51,987 bases of DNA from Clostridiaceae bacterium OM02-2AC (GTDB lineage: Bacteria > Bacillota_I > Bacilli_A > Erysipelotrichales > Erysipelotrichaceae), in NCBI GenBank assembly GCA_003481775.1, contig QULU01000036.1, forward strand, positions 1 through 51,987. The letters run 5' to 3'. The translations under genes were made by a program, and so were the position numbers. Below the pieces are notes generated by a model. The model did no database searches and was not told where the DNA came from. It was given only the letters and a program-made list of their open reading frames with translations. Position 1 is the first letter of the stretch. The number at the start of each line of letters is the position of its first letter. Of this stretch, positions 42,003-51,270 are shown in pieces.

Positions 42003-43373
42003 ATGTATCTTATAAAACATGCAATTGCCAATCTTGGCAGAAATAAAGGAAGAAATGTAATTCTGGGTGGAATGCTGCTACTGGTTCTGTTCAGTTCTAC
42101 GACAGCGATTATGATCTATCACGCTGCTGGTGATCAGATCCGCTCCTATAAGAAGCAATTTTCTGCTTTTGTTATTCTGTATCGCGATAATGAAAAGCTG
42201 CAACAGACACAGAGCTATACAGAACCGTCATGGAAGGATCTGGAAAAATATGCAACGTCAAAGCTGTTGAAAAGTGTAAAATTCATTGGCAGTGCTCCTG
42301 TCTCTTTGGAAAATGCAAAGGCATTGGATGAATCGAGCAGTGATGTTTCCGGATTTGACAGGGAATCCCTTTCCGGGGTACAGACCAGCAAGCCATCTAC
42401 CAATATGCTGTTTGCCACCGATCAGAAAGAAATCAATGATGAATTTAAAAATGGTATCCGTAAGCTTGTACAAGGAAGAGTTTTTGAGAATAAAAATGAA
42501 ATCATCGTTTCCCAGCAGCTGGCAGAATTAAATGGCTGGAAGTTACATGATGAAATCGTTCTGCGTTTTCCAAATCCGGGAAAAGATGCGAAAACAGTAA
42601 ACATGAAGCTGGTAGGCATATATGAGGATCATGTGGCAGCTTATGAAAATAAAGATTTGAAAATGCCGCTCGTCAACCGGGGAAATGAAATCATGACATC
42701 ATTACAGACACTGCGTGCTGTACAAACACCGTTGATTAGTATAACTGCGAATTATCGAATCAAAGATCCTGCAAGGATAAAAGAATTGGAAACGGAATTT
42801 CATGAAATGGGATTGCCTGCATATTTTGCACTGAAAACAGATACAGCCATGTATCAGAAACTGATAGCGCCACTTGAGAGCCTGCAGAATATGGCTGGAA
42901 TATTTCTCATTCTGGTGCTGGTTGTCGGAAGCTGTGTACTTGTCGTAATTTCCATGTTGGCGATTCGCGAAAGAATGTATGAAATTGGTGTACTACGCGC
43001 TATAGGAATGAAAAAACACATCTTGGTTGCAGGGCTGCTTATGGAAATCTGTATTCTAACAGCAATCACTCTAAGTCTATCCTTTGCAGGAGCCAAAGCG
43101 GCTAGCGGACCAATTGCAGCACAGCTTTTTCAGGAGCAGAAGCAGCAATCATCAAAACTTCCGGATGCAAGTGAAGCAACAGCGTATTCTGCTATTGGAG
43201 GTTTTCAGGATAATTCCGGAACCGTAACGAAAACACTGCAGACAGAGATCACAGGAATCCTTGTGCTGGAAGTAGGAACTGCCGCATTCCTGTTTGCAAT
43301 TATATCCAGTGCTGGCGGTATCTACTATGCCATGCGCTTTGAACCAAGACGCATTCTGTCAGAAAGAAATTAG
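42003..43373 (+). CDS. FtsX/MacB-type ABC transporter permease, first
   Basis: A 456-residue permease. One N-terminal membrane helix (about 19-39) follows the cytoplasmic NLGRNKGRN start, then a large extracytoplasmic domain (about 45-290) and three C-terminal helices; the cytoplasmic coupling segment RERMYEIGVLRAIGMKK is diagnostic of the FtsX/MacB family. It ends FEPRRILSERN, like its partner at 44063 (FEPRKILSERN), showing common descent. With the ATPase at 43385 it forms a mechanotransmission-type exporter or signalling complex, not an importer. Confidence 0.88.
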   Translation: MYLIKHAIANLGRNKGRNVILGGMLLLVLFSSTTAIMIYHAAGDQIRSYKKQFSAFVILYRDNEKLQQTQSYTEPSWKDLEKYATSKLLKSVKFIGSAPVSLENAKALDESSSDVSGFDRESLSGVQTSKPSTNMLFATDQKEINDEFKNGIRKLVQGRVFENKNEIIVSQQLAELNGWKLHDEIVLRFPNPGKDAKTVNMKLVGIYEDHVAAYENKDLKMPLVNRGNEIMTSLQTLRAVQTPLISITANYRIKDPARIKELETEFHEMGLPAYFALKTDTAMYQKLIAPLESLQNMAGIFLILVLVVGSCVLVVISMLAIRERMYEIGVLRAIGMKKHILVAGLLMEICILTAITLSLSFAGAKAASGPIAAQLFQEQKQQSSKLPDASEATAYSAIGGFQDNSGTVTKTLQTEITGILVLEVGTAAFLFAIISSAGGIYYAMRFEPRRILSERN

Positions 43374-43384
43374 GAGGAACTTGT

Positions 43385-44047
43385 ATGAGTATATTAGCAC
43401 TGAAGGATATCAGTTATCATTATGAGGATAGTACCCAAGAAGTTTTGCATCACATAACGTCAGAATTTGAAAAGGGCGTTTTGTATACGATCGTAGGAAA
43501 ATCAGGCGCAGGGAAGAGTACGCTTCTTTCTCTGCTTTCAGGTCTGGATATCGCTACCGGAGGTGAGGTTCTCTATAAGGGAAATTCTTTGAAAACGATG
43601 GATCGTGATACATATCGCGCACAGAGCATCGGTGTTATTTTCCAGGGATATAATCTTCTGACCAATGCATCCGCTATTGACAATATCGTATTGGCGATGA
43701 ACATCTCAAAAGATAAAGAAAGAAATAAGAAGCAGCGAGCTTATGCGCTGCTGGAAACGGTAGGTATTTCAAAAGAAAAGGCAGATCGTAAGGTCTTAAA
43801 GCTATCTGGCGGAGAACAGCAAAGAGTAGGAATTGCACGGGCTCTTTCTCATCATCCGGATATCATTATCGCTGATGAACCAACAGGGAATCTGGATCAT
43901 GAAACAGAAAAGGATATTATGGAAATTCTTCAAAAGCTGGCGCATGAGCTACAAACCTGCGTCATTATCGTAACGCATTCACAAGGAGTCAGTGCCTATG
44001 CAGATACCTGCTTCCGTCTGGAAAACGGATGTCTCTATGAGCATTAA
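43385..44047 (+). CDS. ABC transporter ATPase (LolD/MacB type)
   Basis: A 220-residue ATPase. Walker A GKSGAGKSTLL, Q-loop IFQGYNLL, signature LSGGEQQRVGIARAL, Walker B IIIADEPTGNLD, and H-loop VTHS. The 'EPTGNLDxET' block places it with LolD/MacB/BceA ATPases that drive FtsX-type permeases. Only 11-15 bp separate it from each flanking permease gene. Confidence 0.95.
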   Translation: MSILALKDISYHYEDSTQEVLHHITSEFEKGVLYTIVGKSGAGKSTLLSLLSGLDIATGGEVLYKGNSLKTMDRDTYRAQSIGVIFQGYNLLTNASAIDNIVLAMNISKDKERNKKQRAYALLETVGISKEKADRKVLKLSGGEQQRVGIARALSHHPDIIIADEPTGNLDHETEKDIMEILQKLAHELQTCVIIVTHSQGVSAYADTCFRLENGCLYEH

Positions 44048-44062
44048 AGGCAGGGTGATGGT

Positions 44063-45286
44063 ATGTATTTGATAGCTTATGCATTTTCAAATCTGATTAG
44101 AAACAAGGGTCGTAATATCATGCTAGGTGTCATTTTACTGGCTACGACTGCACTCTCTGGAACAGCACTTATTTTATATGCATCGGCTGATCGTATGGTC
44201 GAACAGTATAAAGCGGAATACGGAGTAAAAGTGTTATTACAAAGAAGTATCCATGCTAAAAAAATAGAACCGGCAGTACTTTTATCCTTTTCTGAATCGA
44301 CTTATCTGCATTCCTACACATTTAACGCAAAAGCTGCGATGTATTCTTCTACACTGGACGCATTGAAAGAAGAGAAGGAAGCTGCCAGCCAGCCTAAGTT
44401 CTATATAAAGGCATCTACGACTGCGGATAAGGATTTTAAACAAAAGACAAAGGTGATTATCAAAGGCAGGATGTTCAAACAAGGAAATGAAGTGGTTATC
44501 AGTAAGGAATTGGCCGAGCTGAATCGCCTCACAATTGGAAGCCGGTTTCAGCTACAGAGGAAAATTGATGGCTCAGCTTCTGAATATATCGTTAGTGGTA
44601 TCTATGAAGATCTGTCACTTGGTAATAAAACAGCTCCAGCACCTTTACTGGATCCGGCGAATGAGATTTATACCAGCTTTTCGTCCTTTATCAACAGTGA
44701 CGCGTTTAAAAAGCAGGGAGAAATCGAGAGTGTTTTTTATCTAAACCAGCCCTCTGATCTGAAGCTCTTTCAAAAGGAAATCAAGGAAAAGGGATTGCCA
44801 GCAGGCTATGAAGCAAAAATGGATAGGAAAGGTTATGAGGAAGCAATAGCACCTGCAGAATCATTACAGCGAACTGCATCATTGTTTGTTTACGGCATCC
44901 TTGCGGCAGGAACACTGTTTCTGCTTTTGATAACTGCCTTCTCCATTCGGGAACGTAAATATGAAGTTGGAGTTCTGCGTGCAATGGGAATGAGCAGAGG
45001 ACAGGTGATACAGATTCTGCTCTGGGAGACATTGATGATCTGCGGAAGCTGTCTGTTGCTGGGATTGGGAATTGCAGCAATACTTGGACCTAACCTTGGA
45101 CATCAGCTGCTGTTAAATCAGTACGTAGGTGCAGAGAAGCTGTCGAACATATCCATTCAGATGGAGTGGCATACCGCTATGGTTCTGTGTTTGGCAATGC
45201 TGGGGGCAGGCAGTATTACAAGCATATTGGCAATTCTATCGATTGTACGTTTTGAACCGCGTAAGATTTTATCAGAAAGAAACTAA
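44063..45286 (+). CDS. FtsX/MacB-type ABC transporter permease, second
   Basis: A 407-residue permease with the same four-helix layout as the 42003 product: N-terminal NLIRNKGRNIMLG and helix, external domain (about 45-255), coupling segment RERKYEVGVLRAMGMSRG, end FEPRKILSERN. The external domain is shorter and divergent, so the two probably form a heterodimer around the shared ATPase. Confidence 0.88.
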   Translation: MYLIAYAFSNLIRNKGRNIMLGVILLATTALSGTALILYASADRMVEQYKAEYGVKVLLQRSIHAKKIEPAVLLSFSESTYLHSYTFNAKAAMYSSTLDALKEEKEAASQPKFYIKASTTADKDFKQKTKVIIKGRMFKQGNEVVISKELAELNRLTIGSRFQLQRKIDGSASEYIVSGIYEDLSLGNKTAPAPLLDPANEIYTSFSSFINSDAFKKQGEIESVFYLNQPSDLKLFQKEIKEKGLPAGYEAKMDRKGYEEAIAPAESLQRTASLFVYGILAAGTLFLLLITAFSIRERKYEVGVLRAMGMSRGQVIQILLWETLMICGSCLLLGLGIAAILGPNLGHQLLLNQYVGAEKLSNISIQMEWHTAMVLCLAMLGAGSITSILAILSIVRFEPRKILSERN

Positions 45287-45309
45287 ATATATAAACGGAG
45301 GTAATGAAA

Positions 45310-45861
45310 ATGAATATAACAAAGAAATTAGCACTTACATTTGCTGCAGTTAGCGTACTGGCCGCAGGCTGTAGCAGCCAGAGCAGTCCATCAGAAGCAA
45401 ATGCCGTGAATAATCAGTCCAAGGTTCACACTCCTGGAACACAAAATCCACCTGCTGAAAATTTTGATGAATTCAATGACAGTGGGGATGCGAACAACGG
45501 AGGAACAACAGGTGGCAAGGAACCGGGAGAAAATCAGTCCTGGGATTATGCAAACGGCTTTTCTATCCGAGAACTGGAGAGTGCATTGCGCCATACTGGC
45601 GCCATAACCTCAGTTGGAAAACCGTTTGATGTATCCGGCACGAATATGACAGCGGCAACACAATATGGAAATATCGTAATCGGAGAATATAATTGGGATA
45701 AGATTGATGAAACAGTAGAGATTTATGAAAAGAAGAGTATGGAAATCCGTGGGAAAAAAGTAAGGGTTGCCAATATGATTGGCAATTATCTACTGATTGT
45801 ACTGGAAGGAGATATCTCACAGGAATCCATCGCTTCATTTTCCGCTGTCGGTGGTTTATAA
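45310..45861 (+). CDS. Lipoprotein of the ABC operon
   Basis: A 183-residue lipoprotein: short basic start, hydrophobic core, and lipobox LAAGC with Cys21 as the lipidated residue. A low-complexity linker rich in Asn, Ser, Gly and Pro (about 22-75) precedes a small globular domain (about 80-183) with no family that I recognise. It lies 23 bp after the second permease, so it probably works at the outer membrane face with that complex as a substrate-binding or sensing subunit. ATG 45310 is preferred over 45304 because CGGAGG is 8 bp upstream. Confidence 0.75.
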   Translation: MNITKKLALTFAAVSVLAAGCSSQSSPSEANAVNNQSKVHTPGTQNPPAENFDEFNDSGDANNGGTTGGKEPGENQSWDYANGFSIRELESALRHTGAITSVGKPFDVSGTNMTAATQYGNIVIGEYNWDKIDETVEIYEKKSMEIRGKKVRVANMIGNYLLIVLEGDISQESIASFSAVGGL

Positions 45862-46252
45862 AAACACAGAAGATTGAAAAGGTAGTGTACGGATATGATA
45901 ATTCACTATGTGCTTCGGCCTTTAAAGATGCAGGAATAGAATTAGGTGGGAATTGAAATAAATCTAAAGATTGTATTCTATATAAAAAAGGGATCATCTG
46001 TAAACACGTTTCCTTTGCATGAAGAAAAAGAGTAATATGACATGGATCCTGCTACTATCCTATTCACGCTTCTTTTCTGTTTTCACAAGTATAAGAGGTC
46101 TAAAATGCTCTTTCACTTATGGTGAGATAAATTGAAATTTGATGTTAAATACTTATGATTATTTACATAAGGAATGGTAATCAGACTATAATTTGAAACA
46201 TAGATAAAATAGATACATCGATAGTAAATACAAAAGTAAGGACAGCTTAGAA
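45862..46252. other. Intergenic stretch with one short decayed-looking reading frame
   Basis: About 390 bp without a supported gene. Frame 45879-45956 reads 25 protein-like codons ending in SAFKDAGIELGGN and a stop, perhaps the tail of a lost gene; I cannot assign it. The remainder is AT-rich and featureless to me. Confidence 0.3.
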
Positions 46253-46254
46253 AT

Positions 46255-46289
46255 AAAAAAAGCACATCAACATTTTGCTGTCAATGTGC
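46255..46289 (-). terminator. Terminator of the tRNA-Arg transcript
   Basis: On the minus strand GCACATTGACA pairs with TGTTGATGTGC (wobbles in the middle) and is followed by a T-run (the A-run at 46255-46261). Confidence 0.7.
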
Positions 46290-46305
46290 CTAAAACCCTT
46301 TCATA

Positions 46306-46382
46306 TGGCGTCCCCGATTGGACTCGAACCAACTACGTTCCGCTTAGGAGGCGGACCCTCTATCCTGATGAGGTACGGGGAC
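46306..46382 (-). tRNA. tRNA-Arg (anticodon CCU)
   Basis: Minus-strand cloverleaf: acceptor GTCCCCG/CGGGGAC, D arm CCTC/GAGG, anticodon stem TCCGC/GCGGA around loop CTCCTAA (anticodon CCT in DNA), T arm GTTGG-TTCGAGT-CCAAT, discriminator G and an encoded CCA (46306-46308). It reads AGG codons. An 81-codon forward ORF across this region is an artefact. Confidence 0.95.
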
Positions 46383-46399
46383 ATTTGTGAAATATTCAG

Positions 46400-46604
46400 G
46401 TTTTTGTTTGAAATTCCTAACAAGAAGGTCTTCAGTGAGATAAGGCTCAGGAGAACTGTTGCATACATGTTTACCTACGAGGGTAACTGTATACTATCCC
46501 GGAATCAATCAGAAACATAAAAAATAGACATACGTTCCTAGTGGCTTCTGCCCTGCATACAACCTTATTATGGGATAGAAATAAATGCCGTCCTTAGTAT
46601 TATA
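46400..46604 (-). ncRNA. Candidate structured leader or small RNA upstream of tRNA-Arg
   Basis: An extended -10 promoter (TGGTATAAT on the minus strand, -10 at 46599-46604) precedes about 190 nt of non-coding sequence with several possible stems: ATAAGGTTGTATGC with GTATGCAA...CCTTAT, CTATCCC with GGGATAG, and the hairpin GTTACCC-TCGTA-GGTAAAC. Some of these pairings compete. It does not match 6S, SRP, RNase P or tmRNA signatures that I know. No terminator separates it from the tRNA, so it may be that gene's long leader. Confidence 0.35.
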
Positions 46605-46685
46605 CCATAATCTTTTATAATGAAAAGATGATAAACGCAAAAAATGAACAGATACAATTCAAAAAATCAGTTGCTCCACAAGAAA

Positions 46686-46717
46686 GGCAGAACAGTAAGA
46701 GTATACACCGTTCTGCC
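46686..46717 (-). terminator. Terminator of the P-type ATPase gene
   Basis: GGCAGAAC (46686-46693) and GTTCTGCC (46710-46717) form a hairpin 12 bp after the stop codon on the minus strand, followed by TTTCTT. Confidence 0.7.
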
Positions 46718-46728
46718 TGTTTTAAACA

Positions 46729-49083
46729 TCAGGATAGGGAATGCTGTCTGGCACCTTTTTGCTGGGGGCGAAAGCCGGGAATCCATGGCAGCAACAGCAT
46801 GAGAATCTGTCGGATCACAACGGCAGATAGCGCAAGAATTGCGGTCAGGACAAGGAGTCGCAAGGACAGTAACGTGATATGAAGAAGCTCATGAAATAAT
46901 AGAATGGCCAATATGAACCCTACAGTCATACATAAACAGATCAATGCCCTTAACCGATTCAGCGGGCGTGAGGAATGATATACAGCCAGCATTGAAATAA
47001 CTGTGACACATAAATACATCATGGTAACCGCCTCATCATAACGAATGGCAAAGCCATCACTCATGAATTCAATGGCTAGAAAGCTGAATACAATGGCAAT
47101 CGCGTTGGGTAGCGCATTGCAGAGCACGGTGGTAAGAAAATCACCGCCCACTCTTCTATGATCCGGCTCCAGCATGGTAAGGAAGGAGGGAAAGGCTTCG
47201 ATTGCAAGATCAATTAACGTAATCTGAATCGGAATGAAAGGAAATGGAAGATTCATGAGAATGCATAGGATAGAAAGCAGAATGGAATATATGGTCTTAA
47301 TAAAGAATACACCAGCTACTCTTGTCGCATTGTTCACTACACGGCGTCCCTCTTTCAGAATCATGGGCAAAGCTGAAAAATCAGAATCAAGCAAAACAAT
47401 CTGCGACATCTGTTTAACCGCATCACTGCCCTGTGCAATCGCAATACTGCAATCTGCCTCCTTCAACGCCAGCATATCATTGACACCATCGCCACTCATT
47501 GCGACTGCATGCCCCTTTTTCTGCAATGCCTGTACGAGCAGCTTCTTTTGCAATGGCGTTACTCTGCCAAATACGGAATACTGTTCAGCAAGCTGGTCGA
47601 TCATCAAAGGATCATCCCCGATGCCACTCATATCCAGACAGGCATTCCAGCTATGGAGTCCGGCCTGTCGGGCGATTGCGGAAACCGCGGTTATATGATC
47701 ACCGGATATGATTTTGATCTCCACATTCTCCTCACGAAAATACTGCAGTGTTTTTTCTACATGCGGACGTATGGTATCGGTAAAGACAACGGCATACAGA
47801 GGATGAATTGATGGAAGAGGTGCATCCTTACGCACCGGATCAGAGCACTTTCCCAAAACAACGATTCGCTTACCTTCCTCCATAAGAGCGGAAAAGGAAG
47901 CGTCCAGCTCTTCCAGCAGCTTTTCCGGTGCACCCATAATCAGGGAGCCATATCCCTCAAAATAAGCGCTGCTCCATTTACGAAGAGAGGAAAATGGAAT
48001 ACGTGCCTGTGGTTCATATACAGCACGGGGGCTGATCTGCTTACAAAGCGCCTGATAGGTTGCATTGTTGTCGTCGCTATAGTGCAAAAAGGAGCGAATA
48101 TAATCCATATCCGTTTCTGTTTCCTCACACAGGGGGAGAATGGTTTCTACCGCTAAATCTCCTGTGGTGATAGTTCCTGTTTTATCCAGACAAAGTGTAT
48201 CAACATTAGCAAGTGTTTCCAGCGAATACAAATCCTGTATAAGAACCTTATGCTTTGCCATACGGCTAACTCCAGCGGCAAGGGATACACTGATCAACAG
48301 AACAAGCCCCTTGGGAAGCATCCCCAGCAATGCGGCCGAGCTTGTGATAACACTTACCTGTATGGAATCCCCACGAAATCCCCATGCCTCCAGAAATAAC
48401 AGAATACCTAAGGGAATGATTGCATAGCCGGTCAGCTTTGTCACCCGCTTCATGGCATTTAACAGGCGGGAATTAACTGCACGTACCTTCTTTACCTCAT
48501 TGGCGATACGATTGGCATAATTATCCGCGCCGACATGAACAACCTGCGCATAGCATTTCCCGGATATAATTGAGCTGCCGGATAACAGCTGATCCCTTTC
48601 ACGCTTATGAATGGGATCGGACTCTCCGCTTAAAAGAGCCTCATTGATTTCTGCCTCCCCCTGTAAGAGAACGGCATCGCAGAGTATTTGTTCCCCGCTG
48701 GATAATACCATGACATCGTCCACAACGAGATCCTGAGCATTCACACTGCATAAAACGCCATCCCGCATAACCGAAACCCTCTGCCGCATAAGCAGGGACA
48801 GATTATCCACCAGCTTTTTTGCATGTAACTCCTGCAGGATGCCGATGATGATATTACAGACAATAACAGCTAGAAAAAATAAATTCGACCAGGCTTGTAC
48901 CAGCACCAGTGCCAGTGCGATCAATATATTAAGCAGATTAAACAGGGTGCAAATGTTTTCTTTGTATATCTGACGGTATGTCTTTGTGATAGACTGTGAT
49001 ACACTGTTCTTCTGATGATTTTTTATGCGTTCTTCCACCTGCTTCTGCGTTAGTCCTTTGATGGCTGTATTCGTAGCTTCCAT
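46729..49083 (-). CDS. CtpE-like P-type cation ATPase
   Basis: A 784-residue P-type ATPase without N-terminal metal-binding domains. Phosphorylation site LCLDKTGTITTG with Asp300; actuator block INEALLSGESDPI (SGES); hinge GDGVNDMLALKEADCSIAI. About eight to ten membrane helices. Overall it resembles the CtpE/calcium-type branch. In the fourth helix the usual PEGL reads PKGL (257-260), replacing a cation-coordinating Glu by Lys, which may alter or abolish cation binding. The start at 49083 follows AGGTGAT on the minus strand; the frame extends to 49125 without a better site. Divergent from the DeoR gene at 49286. Confidence 0.85.
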   Translation of the reverse strand: MEATNTAIKGLTQKQVEERIKNHQKNSVSQSITKTYRQIYKENICTLFNLLNILIALALVLVQAWSNLFFLAVIVCNIIIGILQELHAKKLVDNLSLLMRQRVSVMRDGVLCSVNAQDLVVDDVMVLSSGEQILCDAVLLQGEAEINEALLSGESDPIHKRERDQLLSGSSIISGKCYAQVVHVGADNYANRIANEVKKVRAVNSRLLNAMKRVTKLTGYAIIPLGILLFLEAWGFRGDSIQVSVITSSAALLGMLPKGLVLLISVSLAAGVSRMAKHKVLIQDLYSLETLANVDTLCLDKTGTITTGDLAVETILPLCEETETDMDYIRSFLHYSDDNNATYQALCKQISPRAVYEPQARIPFSSLRKWSSAYFEGYGSLIMGAPEKLLEELDASFSALMEEGKRIVVLGKCSDPVRKDAPLPSIHPLYAVVFTDTIRPHVEKTLQYFREENVEIKIISGDHITAVSAIARQAGLHSWNACLDMSGIGDDPLMIDQLAEQYSVFGRVTPLQKKLLVQALQKKGHAVAMSGDGVNDMLALKEADCSIAIAQGSDAVKQMSQIVLLDSDFSALPMILKEGRRVVNNATRVAGVFFIKTIYSILLSILCILMNLPFPFIPIQITLIDLAIEAFPSFLTMLEPDHRRVGGDFLTTVLCNALPNAIAIVFSFLAIEFMSDGFAIRYDEAVTMMYLCVTVISMLAVYHSSRPLNRLRALICLCMTVGFILAILLFHELLHITLLSLRLLVLTAILALSAVVIRQILMLLLPWIPGFRPQQKGARQHSLS

Positions 49084-49285
49084 TTCATCACCTAAACTTT
49101 CTTCACTGTCTATTATGGACAACAATCGTAAAGATTCCTTTCGTATCTTCTTAAGAATGTATAAACTTTTTGTTATCTGTGAAGAAACCTGGCTATTTTC
49201 TTAAAAAATACAGAAATTAAAGTGCATAAACACAAAGTCTTTGGTAATTCTGTTATAATAAAACTGTATATATGAGGTGAGTGGA

Positions 49286-50071
49286 ATGAACAATGATAAG
49301 AAAGCAAGACGTCGGCATCAGAGAATCTGTGAAGTGCTTCAGGAGCAGGAGCATATGCAGGTTCTGGAGCTGTGTGAGCTGTTTCATGTCTCACCGGCAA
49401 CGATTCGTAACGATTTGACAGTCCTTGAAAAAAAGCAGCTGCTGAAACGTATTCCAGGCGGTGCGGTGAGTATTGGCAGAATGCCGCAGAACACTATTTT
49501 TACTGCCAGAGAATCGCAGCATATGGATCTGAAGATTAAAATGGCTGATTATGCAGTGGAGCATCTGATCAAGGAAGGGATGAGCATTGCACTGGATGCA
49601 GGTACCACCTGCTATGCGATTGCTAAAAGACTGGCGGATGCATCTCTTCGCTGTACGGTTATCACCTATTCTCTTCCGGTAGCCAATGCACTTGTCCATT
49701 GCGAGCAGGTAGAGGTGTTTTTAATGGCTGGCAGGCTGGATAAGCAGCATGAATCCTTCCATGATGATGTGGCAGTTGAGGCTATGAAACGAATGAACAG
49801 CGATTTGTTTTTTCTTTCACCGAATGGAATTGATGCGCATGCTGGAATTACCAGCTCTGCAACAGATGAAAATATTATGAAGCTTTTGATGCACGAGCAT
49901 GCAGAGGAAACAATCGTCTGTGCAGATCACAGCAAGTTTTTCAAAAAGGCATTTAAAACCATTTGTCCGCTATCGGATATTCAGGGAATTCTGAGTGACA
50001 GTGAACTGCGTGCGGAGATACAACAGAAATATAGCGATATGGGTGTGCGCCTGTATCTGGCTAAGAAATAA
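49286..50071 (+). CDS. DeoR/GlpR-family transcriptional regulator
   Basis: A 261-residue regulator with the DeoR HTH (VLELCELFHVSPATIRNDLT then LLKRIPGGAVSIG) and the sugar-phosphate domain (ALDAGTTCYAIAKRL; VFLMAGRLDKQHESF; VCADHSKFFKKAF). ATG 49286 follows GAGGTG by about 6 bp; GTG 49277 overlaps that site. A TATAAT at 49254-49259 and flanking CAGAA...TTCTG (49211-49252) may be its promoter and operator. No sugar gene is adjacent, so it acts on itself, on the divergent ATPase, or in trans. Confidence 0.85.
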   Translation: MNNDKKARRRHQRICEVLQEQEHMQVLELCELFHVSPATIRNDLTVLEKKQLLKRIPGGAVSIGRMPQNTIFTARESQHMDLKIKMADYAVEHLIKEGMSIALDAGTTCYAIAKRLADASLRCTVITYSLPVANALVHCEQVEVFLMAGRLDKQHESFHDDVAVEAMKRMNSDLFFLSPNGIDAHAGITSSATDENIMKLLMHEHAEETIVCADHSKFFKKAFKTICPLSDIQGILSDSELRAEIQQKYSDMGVRLYLAKK

Positions 50072-50080
50072 TATTAAAAA

Positions 50081-50137
50081 AACAGGCGGTGCTATGATCA
50101 TTCTGATATGAATGATTGATCACCCTGCCTGTTTTTT
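50081..50137. terminator. Bidirectional terminator
   Basis: AACAGGC (50081-50087) and GCCTGTT (50127-50133) close a long imperfect hairpin with an A-run before and a T-run after, between the convergent DeoR and Dabb genes. The Dabb stop codon lies inside its right arm. Confidence 0.8.
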
Positions 50138-50426
50138 AGTATTCATAATCAACGGTTGCACTGCCGCTTCGTACGGCATGAATATAAGGCTTCACCTTTT
50201 CTACATGATAGGTGTTTTTCTGATAATCCTCCAGTGCCTGACGATTATCCACCACAAGCTCCAAAACTACATCATAGGAGCGCTCGGAATGCAGATAGTC
50301 AATACCGACCTGCAAATCGCGCAGGAAGGGAATGTGTTCCTTCATGGATAGAAACAATGCCTTCACTTTTTCACATTCCTCCATGGAATTATCTTTCATT
50401 TTTACAAATAATACATGCTTTACCAT
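50136..50426 (-). CDS. Dabb-domain (stress-responsive alpha/beta barrel) protein
   Basis: A 96-residue dimeric ferredoxin-like barrel protein. Family marks: MVKHVLFVKMKD at the start, GIDYLHSERSYDVVLEL in the middle, and ALEDYQKNTYHVEKVKPYI near the end. No enzymatic residue can be assigned; relatives include polyketide cyclases and stress proteins. AGGAGG precedes the start on the minus strand. It lies 17 bp downstream of the DUF4230 gene and is probably co-transcribed with it. Confidence 0.85.
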   Translation of the reverse strand: MVKHVLFVKMKDNSMEECEKVKALFLSMKEHIPFLRDLQVGIDYLHSERSYDVVLELVVDNRQALEDYQKNTYHVEKVKPYIHAVRSGSATVDYEY

Positions 50427-50443
50427 AGCGTGTCTTTTCCTCC

Positions 50444-51064
50444 TTATGATTTGAATTTCACTTCAATGCTGTAATTTTCCTTTATTTCCGGTATCATCTG
50501 AAAGAATTTGCGGATTGCGGATTGTGATTTCGTCGCTGCCTCGCTGAGCAGACCGTTTTCCACTGCTTCATCCGCCACCTTATCCTTCTGCTGAGTAGCA
50601 AATGCCGTATAATCCTCAATACTGATCGGATTAAATATATTCTTGGTTTCATCATATACCTCGATGCTCTTTTCATCGATGATATTACTCAGGATTTCAA
50701 CCTCCGGTAATAAAACGGTTATCGTATTCCCTTTTACATCAACCTCTGCCTGTTCCATCCTTACACCGGCTTTCAGCTGTCCTGCATAGGTGAGCAGAAA
50801 GCTTTTCTTAGTCAGCGGGATATTCCAGCCATTCAAGGTCAGAGAATTCTCAAATTTCCCCACCTTAGTATAATTATATTCCATGACGGCCAGATCACTG
50901 ACCTCCTGCAGCTGCTGTGTCAGTGCTGTCGATGTAATTTTCGGTTCACTTTGCTTTCCTCCGAAAACGGTTCCCGCAAAAAAGATGACAGCAGCCAGTA
51001 TACAGATGGCTACAACACCGCCGATGGCCTTCTTTGTTTTCCCCAGAGTATCCAGTATTTTCAT
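50444..51064 (-). CDS. DUF4230-family membrane-anchored protein
   Basis: A 206-residue protein with a short cytoplasmic start, one membrane helix (about 15-34, GGVVAICILAAVIFFAGTVF) and an extracytoplasmic domain of the DUF4230 type: LAVMEYNYTKVGKF, then ITVLLPEVEILSNIID, then VYDETKNIFNPISIEDYTAF and a helical C-terminus. Function unknown. Start preceded by GGGAGG on the minus strand. Confidence 0.8.
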   Translation of the reverse strand: MKILDTLGKTKKAIGGVVAICILAAVIFFAGTVFGGKQSEPKITSTALTQQLQEVSDLAVMEYNYTKVGKFENSLTLNGWNIPLTKKSFLLTYAGQLKAGVRMEQAEVDVKGNTITVLLPEVEILSNIIDEKSIEVYDETKNIFNPISIEDYTAFATQQKDKVADEAVENGLLSEAATKSQSAIRKFFQMIPEIKENYSIEVKFKS

Positions 51065-51270
51065 TCTCTACCTCCCGCTACAGGTAAAATTATATCATAT
51101 TTGACAGATGAAGCCTATATGCGATATTCTTACATTTTTCTTTCTATTGTTCATGCTACTATCCCTGATTCCCATTCTAAGGCCAGCGCATAATTCTTAT
51201 GTTTTTTTCTGTGCATGCTTCCTTTTCCCATCTGTTCGTGATACCATAGGAATACGCATGGAGGGATCAT

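Noticed and set aside
46275..46520. 81-codon forward ORF containing SPIGLEPTTFRLGGG
   Set aside because: It is the antisense translation of the tRNA-Arg gene, a common false annotation.
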